Positions 41,576-50,270 of a stretch of 64,000 bases of DNA are shown piece after piece. Source of the stretch: Sulfuriferula sp047300855 (GTDB lineage: Bacteria; Pseudomonadota; Gammaproteobacteria; Burkholderiales; Sulfuriferulaceae). A program made the position numbers and the translations under genes. Positions within the stretch are counted from its first letter, which is position 1; each line of letters opens with the position of its first letter. The stretch spans positions 2,480,001 to 2,544,000 of the forward strand of contig NZ_CP170197.1 of assembly GCF_047300855.1 (NCBI RefSeq), in the 5' to 3' direction. Below the pieces are notes generated by a model. It was not told the DNA's origin and searched no databases. It saw nothing but the letters and a program-made list of their open reading frames with translations.

Positions 41576-42427
41576 ATGACCATGCGGTCCGCCACGCTGG
41601 TCAGCACCGAACAACTCGCACGGCGTCTCGACGACCCGGACTGGATCCTGTTCGACTGCCGCTTTACCCTGACCCGGCCCGAAGCCGGACGCCAAGCCTA
41701 CGCCGCCGCGCACATCCCGGGCGCCCGCTATGCCCACCTGGACGCCGACCTGTCCGCGCCGGTTCTGCCTGCCAGCGGCCGCCACCCGCTGCCCGATCCC
41801 GCCATACTGGGTGAAAAACTCGGCCGCTGGGGGGTAAGCCAAGACGTCCAGGTCGTGGTTTACGACGACAGCTTCGGTTCCATGGCGGTGAGACTGTGGT
41901 GGTTGCTGCGCTGGCTGGGGCACGAAAACGTGGGCCTGCTGGACGGCGGCTTGCACAAATGGCAGCGGGAAAAGCGTCTGCTCACGGCAGATGCGCCGAC
42001 GATCGTGCCCGCACGCTTCGAAGCCCGGCCCAATGCCGATCTGTGCGCAGACGCCGCCGAGGTGAGCGCCGCCATCCGCCGCGGCGAAGCAGTGCTCGAT
42101 GCCCGCCCGGAGGAGCGTTTCATCGGCTTCGTGGAACCCCTCGACAAAGTGGCCGGCCATATCCCCGGCGCGATGAACCGGCCATTCGAGGACAACCTGG
42201 ACCTGGACGGCACTTTACTCGGCGCCGACGCGTTGCGCACCGCCTATCTGGAGGCGCTGGGCGCGACCCCGCCGCAGCGCAGCATTCATATGTGCGGATC
42301 CGGTGTCAGCGCCTGCCACAACCTGCTAGCCATGGAGATTGCGGGATTGTCCGGAGCCCGGCTCTACCCCGGTTCCTGGAGCGAATGGATCACCGATCCG
42401 TCGCGCCCAACCATCAAGGAGGATTAA
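41576..42427 (+). CDS. Two-domain rhodanese-type sulfurtransferase (SseA-like)
   Basis: 283 aa with tandem rhodanese domains: the inactive first (ILFDCRFTL ... HIPGARYAHLDADLS ... VVVYDDSFGSMAVRLWWLLRWLGH) and the active second (VLDARPEERFIG ... HIPGAMNRPF) with nucleophile Cys240 in the loop CGSGVSA. This loop is close to CGSGVTA of 3-mercaptopyruvate and thiosulfate sulfurtransferases. In the operon it could supply or remove sulfane sulfur for the Dsr system. The start has no strong ribosome site. Confidence 0.9.
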   Translation: MTMRSATLVSTEQLARRLDDPDWILFDCRFTLTRPEAGRQAYAAAHIPGARYAHLDADLSAPVLPASGRHPLPDPAILGEKLGRWGVSQDVQVVVYDDSFGSMAVRLWWLLRWLGHENVGLLDGGLHKWQREKRLLTADAPTIVPARFEARPNADLCADAAEVSAAIRRGEAVLDARPEERFIGFVEPLDKVAGHIPGAMNRPFEDNLDLDGTLLGADALRTAYLEALGATPPQRSIHMCGSGVSACHNLLAMEIAGLSGARLYPGSWSEWITDPSRPTIKED

Positions 42428-42433
42428 ACCAAA

Positions 42434-43021
42434 ATGGCTATCCGCGTTAAAACCATCTGGTTCAAGCAGGAGGACGGCCCCAAGGGACCGGAGCAACAGG
42501 CCGGTGTGATCGCACTGACCATCTGGAAGCTGGCAGACAAAACGGTCATCGACCTTTCCAAGTCCGATTACGACATCATCACTCCCCAACGCGGCTTTAC
42601 CCTGCTGGCGGAACTGGCAGCCTTCATGCTGCATCTCGCCGACCGCATGGTGTACCGCCGCATCGCGGACGCTGAACGGCAAGTCCTGGTGCAGGCCCTG
42701 GCAAAGCGCCTGGCGGAAATCCTGGAAGAAAATATCCACGAGGCGATGAACGACCACGGCCACCCCTACCAGGCCGACTTCATCAACCTGGTCAACCGGC
42801 GCGGCCAGGATTACGCCAGCTTCGATTTTCCGCCGGAGCAACCCAGTTTTTCAGCGCTGCGCTACCTGGGCAACTGCATCCGCGACATCATGGAAGGCCG
42901 CGACCAGCCCTGGGTGATCGACCAGATCATGGAACTGGAGGCGCCAGAGATGATCGCAACCGTCAAGAAAGCGGTGGATGGCCTGTTTCCGCAAACATCA
43001 GGCGTCCCCCTGCTCGCATGA
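42434..43021 (+). CDS. Unknown protein between sulfurtransferase and TauD-like genes
   Basis: 195 aa with AAGGAGG upstream. No recognised family. The first ~50 residues are beta-rich (IRVKTIWFKQED ... GVIALTIWKL), then helical regions (FTLLAELAAFMLHLADRMVYRR, RQVLVQALAKRLAEILEENI) and an acidic C-terminal part. No cysteines, signal peptide or membrane segment: a soluble cytoplasmic protein. The stop overlaps the start of the next gene (ATGA), so the two are translated together. The conserved pairing could be tested across sulfur oxidisers. Confidence 0.75.
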   Translation: MAIRVKTIWFKQEDGPKGPEQQAGVIALTIWKLADKTVIDLSKSDYDIITPQRGFTLLAELAAFMLHLADRMVYRRIADAERQVLVQALAKRLAEILEENIHEAMNDHGHPYQADFINLVNRRGQDYASFDFPPEQPSFSALRYLGNCIRDIMEGRDQPWVIDQIMELEAPEMIATVKKAVDGLFPQTSGVPLLA

Positions 43022-43905
43022 CAAGCACACGCAGCCCTTTCCATCTGGATGCCGACGCCGTTTATCAGGCCTGGCGCGAAGCCAAGCTGAACAATTACCC
43101 CAGGCGCGCCGAAGACATGGTGGTGGAGATAGCCGACCCGCGTGCGCTCACCCCGGCGGAGCATGACGCGATCCTGAGGTGTTGCCGCAAGACCAACCTG
43201 GCCATCTACGCCAGCCACTGCGGCGCCACGCCGGACAAGGACATCCCGCGCATGCTGGGCCTGCAATTCGGCCTGAAACAACTCGACCACAACCTGCTGG
43301 CGGACGAGGATGCCATCACCTCTCTCACCGTCGCCGCAGGCGGCGGCCAGCGCGGCGACTTCATTCCCTATACCGACCGCCCCATCCGCTGGCACACGGA
43401 CGGTTACTACAACCCCCCGGAACGGCGCATCCTGGGGCTGATGCTGCACTGCGTAACGCCTGCCGCCAGCGGCGGGGAGAATACCCTGCTCGACCACGAA
43501 ATCGCCTACCTGCTGATGCGCGATGCGAACCCCGAGCACATCCGCGCGCTCATGGCGCCCGATGCCATGACCATTCCGGCGCGCATGGACGAGAACGGCG
43601 TGGCGCGACCCGCTGAAACCGGCCCGGTGTTTTCCGTGCTGGACAGCGGCCAGCTCCACATGCGCTACACCGCCCGCACCCGCAGTATCGAATGGAATCC
43701 GTCTTCGGCCACCCTGGCCGCTGTGGCCTTCCTGGAACAGCTGCTGGCGAGCGACCTGACCTATATCTTCCGCGCCCGCCTGGAGTCCGGCATGGGCCTG
43801 GTCTGCAACAACGTGCTGCATGACCGCAGCGGTTTCAGCGACACTGAAACGCAACGGCGCCTGCTCTACCGCGCACGTTATTACGAGCGCATCGAAGACC
43901 CCTGA
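43018..43905 (+). CDS. TauD/TfdA-family 2OG-Fe(II) dioxygenase-like protein
   Basis: 295 aa. The facial triad is visible as His126/Asp128 in IRWHTDGYYN and a distal His in CNNVLHDRSGF, followed by Arg residues for 2-oxoglutarate. TauD-type enzymes release sulfite from taurine and other sulfonates, but the family also hydroxylates many other substrates. In this setting, at the end of an operon with a sulfurtransferase and DsrC paralogue, cleavage of an organosulfur compound is attractive yet unproven. The translational overlap with the unknown gene before it hints at a joint function. Confidence 0.82.
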   Translation: MTSTRSPFHLDADAVYQAWREAKLNNYPRRAEDMVVEIADPRALTPAEHDAILRCCRKTNLAIYASHCGATPDKDIPRMLGLQFGLKQLDHNLLADEDAITSLTVAAGGGQRGDFIPYTDRPIRWHTDGYYNPPERRILGLMLHCVTPAASGGENTLLDHEIAYLLMRDANPEHIRALMAPDAMTIPARMDENGVARPAETGPVFSVLDSGQLHMRYTARTRSIEWNPSSATLAAVAFLEQLLASDLTYIFRARLESGMGLVCNNVLHDRSGFSDTETQRRLLYRARYYERIEDP

Positions 43906-44045
43906 TCCCACCATTTAGATGTCGGCCCAGGAAGCCCGACGGCTCCGGAATCGGCCACGGCTGTAACTTGCCTGTGACTGCTTAACATTCAAGCAAGCAG
44001 AAAGGTAAATTTATTTTTGAACAATGGCCGTTGAAAGGAATATTT

Positions 44046-44564
44046 GTGCCCGCATCAAACAATCTGGACAGAACGTCCGGTATCTCAAAAAAACCAGGTG
44101 TCCCCGTCATCGTCTCCCTGGAATTTCTCGCTTTCACTCTGGGTCTGGAAGAATACGGCATAGATATCCAGAAGGTACAGGAGTTGCGCGGTTATGACGC
44201 CGTCACCCACATCGCCAACGCACCGGGGTACATCAAAGGCGTCGTCAATCTGCGCGGCATCATCGTGCCGATTATCGACATGCGCATCAAGCTCAATCTA
44301 GACACCCCGGTTTACGACCAGTTCACGGTCGTGATCATCCTCAACATCGCGGGCCGTGTCATGGGCATGGTGGTCGACAGCGTCTCGGACGTAATCACAC
44401 TGGCCGCCGAGCAGATCAAGCCTGCGCCGAAAATGGGTACGGCGCTGGATACGGACTATCTGATCGGCCTGGGCACGCTCGATGAACGCATGCTAATCCT
44501 GGTCGATATCGACAGACTGATGTCCGGTGCGGAGCTGGGGATGATCGAAAGACTCTCCACCTAA
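44046..44564 (+). CDS. cheW: CheW-like chemotaxis coupling protein
   Basis: 172 aa using the GTG at 44046, which has AAAGGA seven bases upstream; a TTG at 44031 is the alternative. CheW domain: VSLEFLAFTLGLEEYGIDIQKVQELRGYD, IKGVVNLRGIIVPIIDMRIKLNL, ILNIAGRVMGMVVDSVSDVITL. It couples receptors to CheA. The next gene is a chemoreceptor 66 bases downstream, so the pair probably works together; no cheA is in the window. Confidence 0.9.
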   Translation: MPASNNLDRTSGISKKPGVPVIVSLEFLAFTLGLEEYGIDIQKVQELRGYDAVTHIANAPGYIKGVVNLRGIIVPIIDMRIKLNLDTPVYDQFTVVIILNIAGRVMGMVVDSVSDVITLAAEQIKPAPKMGTALDTDYLIGLGTLDERMLILVDIDRLMSGAELGMIERLST

Positions 44565-44630
44565 GGTGGCTCGGGCTGATGCTGCAAGACTACTTCAATC
44601 TTTCGTAACGATAAAACTGGAGAACCTGAT

Positions 44631-46379
44631 ATGAATATCAAAAACATGAAAATCGGCACGCGTCTGGCGCTGAGCTTCGGGATTGTTTGCGCATTACTGG
44701 TAGCTATAACCGTTATCAGCATCATCATGCTATCCAGGATCAATGACGGAACATCCGAAATAATCAATGAAAGATGGCCACATATTGCGGAGACGCACGA
44801 AATCATCGTGCAGATCGACAGCATTGCGATCGCACTCAGAAACATGATGCTGACCGACAACACAAGCGATCAGCAAAAACAGAAGGACAGCATCATGAAT
44901 TCCCGCAAAACCATCATAGAAAATATTGAACGCTTGCAGCGTGGAATCACCACCCCCGCGCACAAGGCGCTGTTCCAGCACCTGCTGGATACCCGGGAAA
45001 AATACATCCGTAGCCAGAACACTTTGTTGAAGCTGATCGACGACGCCAAGCTCGACGAGGCGAAGACCTTCCTGTCCAGCGAATTGCGCCCGGCTCTGGC
45101 CGCTTACAAGGATGCGGCGAACAAGCTGGTGCAGTCCCAGGTCGAGATGATGAATGCGACCGGCAACGCGGCGAGCGCTACCTATTCCGACGTCCGCGCG
45201 CTGATGCTGGCTTTGGGGCTGGGGGCAATGCTGCTAGCCGCCGGCTTTGCCTACCGGACCACGCGCTCTATCACCCGGCCACTAAACGAAGCCGTGAAGG
45301 TGGCGCAAACAGTCGCTTCCGGCGATCTGACCAGCGTCATCGATGTGCAATCCGGTGACGAGACCGGCCAACTGCTGCAAGCGCTGAAGGACATGAACGA
45401 TAGCCTGGCCGGAATTGTCGGCCAGGTGCGTACCGGCACTGATACCATTGCCACCGCCTCCAGCCAGATTGCCAGCGGCAACCTTGATCTTTCGTCGCGT
45501 ACCGAACAACAGGCCAGTTCTCTGGAAGAGACCGCATCCTCGATGGAAGAACTGACCAGTACCGTCAAACAGAATGCGGACAACGCACGCCAGGCAAATC
45601 AGCTCGCGGTCTCCGCTTCCGGGGTCGCGATCAAAGGGGGCGCCGTCGTGGCGCAAGTTGTCGATACGATGAATGCAATCAATGCCTCATCCAGGAAAAT
45701 TGCCGACATCATCGGCGTCATCGACGGCATTGCGTTCCAGACCAATATCCTGGCGCTGAATGCGGCGGTCGAAGCGGCGCGTGCCGGGGAACAGGGTCGG
45801 GGATTTGCCGTGGTGGCCAGCGAGGTGCGCAATCTGGCGCAACGCTCGGCCGCGGCAGCCAAGGAAATCAAAACCTTGATTGGCGACTCGGTGGAGAAAG
45901 TCGATAGCGGTGCCAAGCTGGTCGATCAGGCCGGCGTCACGATGAATGAGATCGTCGAGAGCGTCAAGCGCGTTACCGACATCATGGGCGAGATCACTGC
46001 GGCTGGCCAGGAGCAGACTTCTGGCATCGAACAGATCAACCAGGCCATCAGCCAGATGGACCAGGTCACGCAGCAAAACGCCGCCCTGGTGGAAGAGGCC
46101 GCCGCTGCCGCAGAATCCATGCAGGACCAGGCCGGCAACCTGTCGCAAGTCGTCAGCATATTTAAATTGGGCGCGGCACCGGCCATGATGGCGGCACCAA
46201 CGAAGAGCGTCCCGACGCTTCTGGACACGAATGCCACACCGCAGGCCAGGAAAAAAGTGGCGGCCAGACCCTTAACCGGAACAGCACAGCCGGCGAGAAT
46301 CGCCCATAACGACTTCACGCAACCCAGAAAAGTCGCCAACGCCCAGCCAGGAACCGCTGAGGAATGGGCGGAGTTCTAA
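44631..46379 (+). CDS. Methyl-accepting chemotaxis protein with four-helix-bundle type sensor
   Basis: 582 aa. First membrane helix ~11-32, a periplasmic helical bundle (~33-190) resembling 4HB_MCP domains, second helix ~192-210, HAMP, then the signalling domain with IDGIAFQTNILALNAAVEAA. The C-terminal end AEEWAEF carries a W-x-x-F pattern like the NWETF tether used by CheR and CheB, so adaptation by methylation is likely. Ligand unknown. It follows cheW and the two probably share a promoter. Confidence 0.93.
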   Translation: MNIKNMKIGTRLALSFGIVCALLVAITVISIIMLSRINDGTSEIINERWPHIAETHEIIVQIDSIAIALRNMMLTDNTSDQQKQKDSIMNSRKTIIENIERLQRGITTPAHKALFQHLLDTREKYIRSQNTLLKLIDDAKLDEAKTFLSSELRPALAAYKDAANKLVQSQVEMMNATGNAASATYSDVRALMLALGLGAMLLAAGFAYRTTRSITRPLNEAVKVAQTVASGDLTSVIDVQSGDETGQLLQALKDMNDSLAGIVGQVRTGTDTIATASSQIASGNLDLSSRTEQQASSLEETASSMEELTSTVKQNADNARQANQLAVSASGVAIKGGAVVAQVVDTMNAINASSRKIADIIGVIDGIAFQTNILALNAAVEAARAGEQGRGFAVVASEVRNLAQRSAAAAKEIKTLIGDSVEKVDSGAKLVDQAGVTMNEIVESVKRVTDIMGEITAAGQEQTSGIEQINQAISQMDQVTQQNAALVEEAAAAAESMQDQAGNLSQVVSIFKLGAAPAMMAAPTKSVPTLLDTNATPQARKKVAARPLTGTAQPARIAHNDFTQPRKVANAQPGTAEEWAEF

Positions 46380-46512
46380 TACCCAGGCTTGGGTGATGCG
46401 GATGCCGAAACCACGTGCACCCGCGCTCGGGGCCGTGCTTTTGGTGCCGGGCAAGCAATCGGGCTTGGAAAATCGAAACGAAAACCTTGATTATCCCGAA
46501 AAGGCATAGACC

Positions 46513-46806
46513 ATGAACGACGAATCCAGGGAATTTTCGATGGAGCGACGCATCCTCCGCGTCATGCGCAAGACGCTGGCGCATGTCGTCAAGGACGCCA
46601 CACCGCGCGCCAACATGCCGGGTTGCCTGTCGGATCAGACTGTAGAGGACATCCGCCACTGTTTCGAACTGATCTCGATCAGGGAAAAAGAACTGGCCGA
46701 AACGCTGAGCCTGGATCAGGCACATCCCCTGTACCCGGACCAGGAAAGAACGGCCAAGCGCATCATCATCAGCAAACCCGTCAAACCGGATCCGGAAAAA
46801 TATTGA
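46513..46806 (+). CDS. Small hypothetical protein after the chemoreceptor
   Basis: 97 aa, basic N-terminus (MERRILRVMRKTLAHVVKDA), central helix (TVEDIRHCFELISIREKELAETL) and a charged tail. It has no family I recognise, no signal peptide and no membrane segment. It begins ~130 bases after the chemoreceptor on the same strand and may belong to the same transcript. The gap that follows (46807-46971) holds no credible gene. Confidence 0.6.
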   Translation: MNDESREFSMERRILRVMRKTLAHVVKDATPRANMPGCLSDQTVEDIRHCFELISIREKELAETLSLDQAHPLYPDQERTAKRIIISKPVKPDPEKY

Positions 46807-46971
46807 GGACACCACCATAGATCCAGGCATCCAGGATTTCAAATCGGATCGCCCGGACGATCTGATCGCCGCATTACACGCCGCATGTAGCCAAGCTCAC
46901 CCACGGTCAAGGCCCACATCAAGCACCTGCTGAAAGAGTGCAACGCAGCCGAGCGCGGCGGCACCTGTCCC

Positions 46972-47226
46972 CTAACGACGCGTGAAACGGATGACGATGT
47001 TGCCGGGTTGGCGTTCGACATATTTCACTTCGACCGTCCCACCATAACGCTGGTGCATTTGGTCGATTAACGGCAACGGATCGTGATCGTTGACGAATTG
47101 CATGGTCTCCCCCGGGTGCAAGGCATCCAGGGCGCCGAATATGGCCGCATGGCGGAAGCGCTTGGCGACACCGCGGGCATCGAAAAGATGGAGTTGCCCA
47201 TCAAGAATCTGCAAGTTCGGAAACAT
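46972..47226 (-). CDS. DUF2249-family small protein
   Basis: 84 aa from the ATG at 47226 with GAAGGA upstream. It matches the DUF2249 pattern LDARG...HAAIFGALDALHPGETMQFVNDHDPLPLIDQM and ends VEVKYVERQPGNIVIRFTR. Members are often found with nitrite/nitric-oxide respiration or hemerythrin genes and may be metal or redox related, but no activity is known. It stands alone here. Confidence 0.85.
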   Translation of the reverse strand: MFPNLQILDGQLHLFDARGVAKRFRHAAIFGALDALHPGETMQFVNDHDPLPLIDQMHQRYGGTVEVKYVERQPGNIVIRFTRR

Positions 47227-47319
47227 GTCTATCCTTCTCAATTAGTTTGGTAAAGCTGGCATTTAGCCGGGAAAAAACCGGCAGCCCGGGCGACAAGTCA
47301 CCCATTCCTGCGCAGCCTG

Positions 47320-47500
47320 TTTCCTTTGTGCTCTCTGTGGTTTCAACCTGAAAAAAAAGTTAGCCACAGAGAACACAGAGTTCACAGAGAAAAAAAAACA
47401 ATCGGTTGCCGTAAATATTGGCTTCACCCATCAGGTGAGGCGGAAAATAGATGGAAACCGCTTCATCTCTGTGTCCTCTGTGGCTTGAATCGCGATTTTC
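47320..47500. repeat. Intergenic repeats with CTCTGTG/CACAGAG motifs
   Basis: The 331-base gap between the DUF2249 gene and the HdrB-like gene contains CTCTCTGTGGTTT, then GCCACAGAGAACACAGAG, and later CTCTGTGTCCTCTGTGGC, i.e. inverted copies of one motif around 47330, 47365 and 47465. These can fold on each other. Similar motifs recur between genes in many bacteria; function unknown. Confidence 0.65.
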
Positions 47501-47557
47501 AGGTTCACCTGTTTTTCCCATGTATATGCCAAGACTGGGCGCCTGTCTTTTCCCTGC

Positions 47558-48919
47558 TTAACTCGTCAGCCTCGGCGCAGAACCCAGCGCAAGTTCCGGG
47601 TTGTAGAGATATTCGATATTGCCCGCCTCGACTTCCTTTAGATAGGCCTCGAAAGTCTTCTTGGCATCGGTCCAGGAAATGCCCATTTTCTCCACCAGTT
47701 CTTCGCAGGGAGAAGCATGCCATTGCAGCTGCACGATTTTTAATGGGTCCGCACCACAAGCCAGCGCCGCGAACTGAATATCAGCCATGACCGGCACCGA
47801 AAAATTGTTTTCGTGCGCCTTGCCGATCCACTGGTTCTTGTCCATGGTGGTGATGCAACCGGTATCAATCCCGATCAGCACATCCGCATTGGCTTCTTCG
47901 CGCACCACACGAATCTTGCGATCCATGGTGAAGGAGCGGACGAATTCCCGCTCGGAGATAATGTGACGGAAACCGAAGCCGCAGCAGTCGTACCAGGTGG
48001 AGTAGTCGATCAGCTGCGCACCCAGGGCCAGCGCCACGGAACTGCCCACGGCGGTGCGGTTGCCGCCCAGGATGCTTGGGTCGTAGATGGCATCTTCATG
48101 CACCATCTTGTAATAGTGGCAAGCCGGATGCATGGTGACGCGGATATTCGACACATCCACGGTCTGCAGCTCGGAGGCGACGCGGTTGCGCATCACGTGC
48201 AGCCATTCGGAGTAGTGAATGATCTCTTCAGGAATCACCAGCTTGCCGTCTACCAGACGCCCCAGCTTGCCGAGGATCTTGGTAACGCGCCCGCGCAGTT
48301 CTGCAGACTCCACCAGGTACTTGCGGATTTCCTTGTAGTTGCCGAAGGAGGTGCCGCAATGCACCAGCGGGAAGAAATGGCCTGCTTCGAAGCCATGCTG
48401 CTTGCCGGAAATATAGGCCTGGTGAAAGTTGCGCAGGAACACCGCGGCCAGCGATTCGACGTTGCCAATGCCGGAGCCGTGGTAATTCCATGCGGTGCAG
48501 GAAGTCTGGTCGGTTTCGTCGAGATAGTCCCTGCCCGGCTCGAAACCGAACTTGTTCATGAACCACATCAGGGAAGTCGGATAGCCGGGGATATTGCCGC
48601 ACTGCCCGCAGGATTTGTGATGCCAGAGCTGGACGGTGGGAATGCGCTTGTTCCATCCGAACAGGGTCTGAACGTCGATAGGCTTGTGTGCGTCGGTAAT
48701 GCGATGCACGATGATCTGTCCGTCCTTCTCCAGCTCCCACATGTGATCGCGAATGTCGTCCATGCGCTCGCCCAGATCAACGGTGCGCTTGTCGACGTGC
48801 TTGCGCACCCATTCGGTGGCCTTCTCGGCATCCGCACTGGACAAACCCGCGTCCTGGAAAAACGAGCCGTGGCCGGCAATACCTTGATTTACTCCCGTTA
48901 CATCCTTACCTGTTTCCAT
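47558..48919 (-). CDS. HdrB-like heterodisulfide reductase-family protein
   Basis: 453 aa with AAGGAGG upstream of the ATG. An N-terminal ~60-residue helical extension precedes the catalytic region with cysteines at SCGQCGNIPGYP, TSCTAWNYHGSG, VHCGTSFGNY, HPACHYYK, YDCCGFGFRH and DTGCITTMDK. The second set corresponds to the CCG motif that binds the noncubane [4Fe-4S] cluster of HdrB, although the usual final CxxC is reduced to one Cys. HdrB-like proteins act in sulfur oxidation (sHdr) or with QmoAB, but no HdrA, HdrC or Apr genes are nearby. It is divergent from a GAF protein. Confidence 0.82.
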   Translation of the reverse strand: METGKDVTGVNQGIAGHGSFFQDAGLSSADAEKATEWVRKHVDKRTVDLGERMDDIRDHMWELEKDGQIIVHRITDAHKPIDVQTLFGWNKRIPTVQLWHHKSCGQCGNIPGYPTSLMWFMNKFGFEPGRDYLDETDQTSCTAWNYHGSGIGNVESLAAVFLRNFHQAYISGKQHGFEAGHFFPLVHCGTSFGNYKEIRKYLVESAELRGRVTKILGKLGRLVDGKLVIPEEIIHYSEWLHVMRNRVASELQTVDVSNIRVTMHPACHYYKMVHEDAIYDPSILGGNRTAVGSSVALALGAQLIDYSTWYDCCGFGFRHIISEREFVRSFTMDRKIRVVREEANADVLIGIDTGCITTMDKNQWIGKAHENNFSVPVMADIQFAALACGADPLKIVQLQWHASPCEELVEKMGISWTDAKKTFEAYLKEVEAGNIEYLYNPELALGSAPRLTS

Positions 48920-49065
48920 GGATTGACCTCCTTGAGATAAAGGCCACGCCGCTCAAGCACGGTCAGCGATTTGACCTGTTTCATCCCCTATTGGGAGCAT
49001 TTCTGACATTGCCTGCCGAATCCGACCGCACTATCGATTCTGCAGCATACCGCCGTCAGAAATAT

Positions 49066-49088
49066 AAGATGTACTATAGATACATCTT
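49066..49088. promoter_or_regulatory. Palindromic operator candidate upstream of the HdrB-like gene
   Basis: AAGATGTA, seven-base spacer, TACATCTT: eight perfect pairs. A further half-site TACATCTAT lies at 49175, so the 354-base gap between hdrB-like and GAF genes has repeated TACATCT elements in an AT-rich context. This is a plausible binding site for a dimeric regulator controlling one or both genes. Nothing else is seen in the gap. Confidence 0.6.
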
Positions 49089-49273
49089 TTATTGCAGTCA
49101 AGATATTACCCATAACTGAAAATGGAATCCAACCGCGGATTTGATGCAAAAAATTTGGATGGACCTATCGAAAATACATCTATACTGGACTGAGAAAACA
49201 TAATGAATCGTCGCGTTTTCTGCGACCACCGCACGAGGGCCGTATTCACTTATTTATAAGAGAGACGCCCGCC

Positions 49274-50212
49274 ATGAAAACTTTCATCCAGGTAAGCGAG
49301 ATCTGGGTACCCTCCAGGAATCGCACCGTTCTCGAATTCCACGGCGGTTTGTACGGCCCCTACAAACAGTTGCGCATGGCCAGCGAGCGCATGTGCTTCG
49401 GCTACGACGAGGGCCTGCCGGGCAAGGCCTGGGCCGCGCGTCACCCCATCCTTCTCAAGGACTGGCAGCAACCCTATTTCAGACGCGCCGAGGCCATGCG
49501 GGAAGCCGGGCTCACCTGCGGCGTGGCACTGCCCATCTTCGCCGGGGACTATCTGCTAGCGGTGGTGGTGATGTTCTGCGGCAACGACGCGGATAGCGTC
49601 GGCGCCATCGAGCTATGGCACAACGACCCGGCCCTGTCCTACGACATGAGCCTGGAAGAGGGTTACTACGGCAACGCCGTAAACTTCGAGTATGTCTCGC
49701 GCCGCACCCAGTTCCGCCCCGGCTTCGGACTGCCGGGCATGGTCTGGGAAACCGGCATGCCGACCATCGTGGACAACCTGTGGAATGCGGAACGCTTTCT
49801 GCGCAAGGATGACGCGCGCAAGGCCGGGCTCAGCAATGGCCTGGGCATCCCTGTGTCCGGCGAGGCCGGCCAGAATTATGTCATGACCTTCCTATCCGCC
49901 ATGGGAACGCCCATCGCCCGGCGCTTTGAGGTTTGGATACCCGAGGAGAACCGCGCGGCCCTGATCTTCAACGCCGGCCATTGCGACAATGCACCCGGGT
50001 TCGCCCTCGATTATGCCTCCACCCGGCTCTATCCCGGAGATAGTCCCATCAGCCGCGCCTGGATGCTGGGCATACCGGAGATCTGCGAATCCGTGGCGGA
50101 GGACAGCTCGGCCATCGGCGCCTCCGCCCGCAAGGCGCGACTGCAGACCATGCTGGCCCTGCCCGTGCTGGAGAACGGACGCCTCAAGGCAGTCGTGGCA
50201 TTTTATTTCTGA
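49274..50212 (+). CDS. Tandem GAF-domain protein without output domain
   Basis: 312 aa made of two GAF-like halves: residues ~1-150 (FIQVSEIWVPSRNRTVLEF ... GYDEGLPGKAWAARHPILL ... ALPIFAGDYLLAVVVMF) and ~155-312 (RPGFGLPGMVWETGMPTIVDNL ... RRFEVWIPEENRAALIF ... MLALPVLENGRLKAVVAFYF). A third repeat of the PG-x-AW/VW element near LYPGDSPISRAWMLG suggests some internal duplication. There is no kinase, GGDEF or HTH part. It may bind a small ligand and act through a partner. Divergent from the HdrB-like gene. Confidence 0.8.
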   Translation: MKTFIQVSEIWVPSRNRTVLEFHGGLYGPYKQLRMASERMCFGYDEGLPGKAWAARHPILLKDWQQPYFRRAEAMREAGLTCGVALPIFAGDYLLAVVVMFCGNDADSVGAIELWHNDPALSYDMSLEEGYYGNAVNFEYVSRRTQFRPGFGLPGMVWETGMPTIVDNLWNAERFLRKDDARKAGLSNGLGIPVSGEAGQNYVMTFLSAMGTPIARRFEVWIPEENRAALIFNAGHCDNAPGFALDYASTRLYPGDSPISRAWMLGIPEICESVAEDSSAIGASARKARLQTMLALPVLENGRLKAVVAFYF

Positions 50213-50270
50213 CAGGCGAGATTGGAGGCGACCCCTGTGGAGCTGCTGCGCCGAGGCACCCGATACACGT

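Noticed and set aside
46807..46971. Possible gene remnant after the small hypothetical protein
   Set aside because: A short open stretch (starting DPGIQDFKSDRPDD) has no start codon with ribosome site and no recognisable match.
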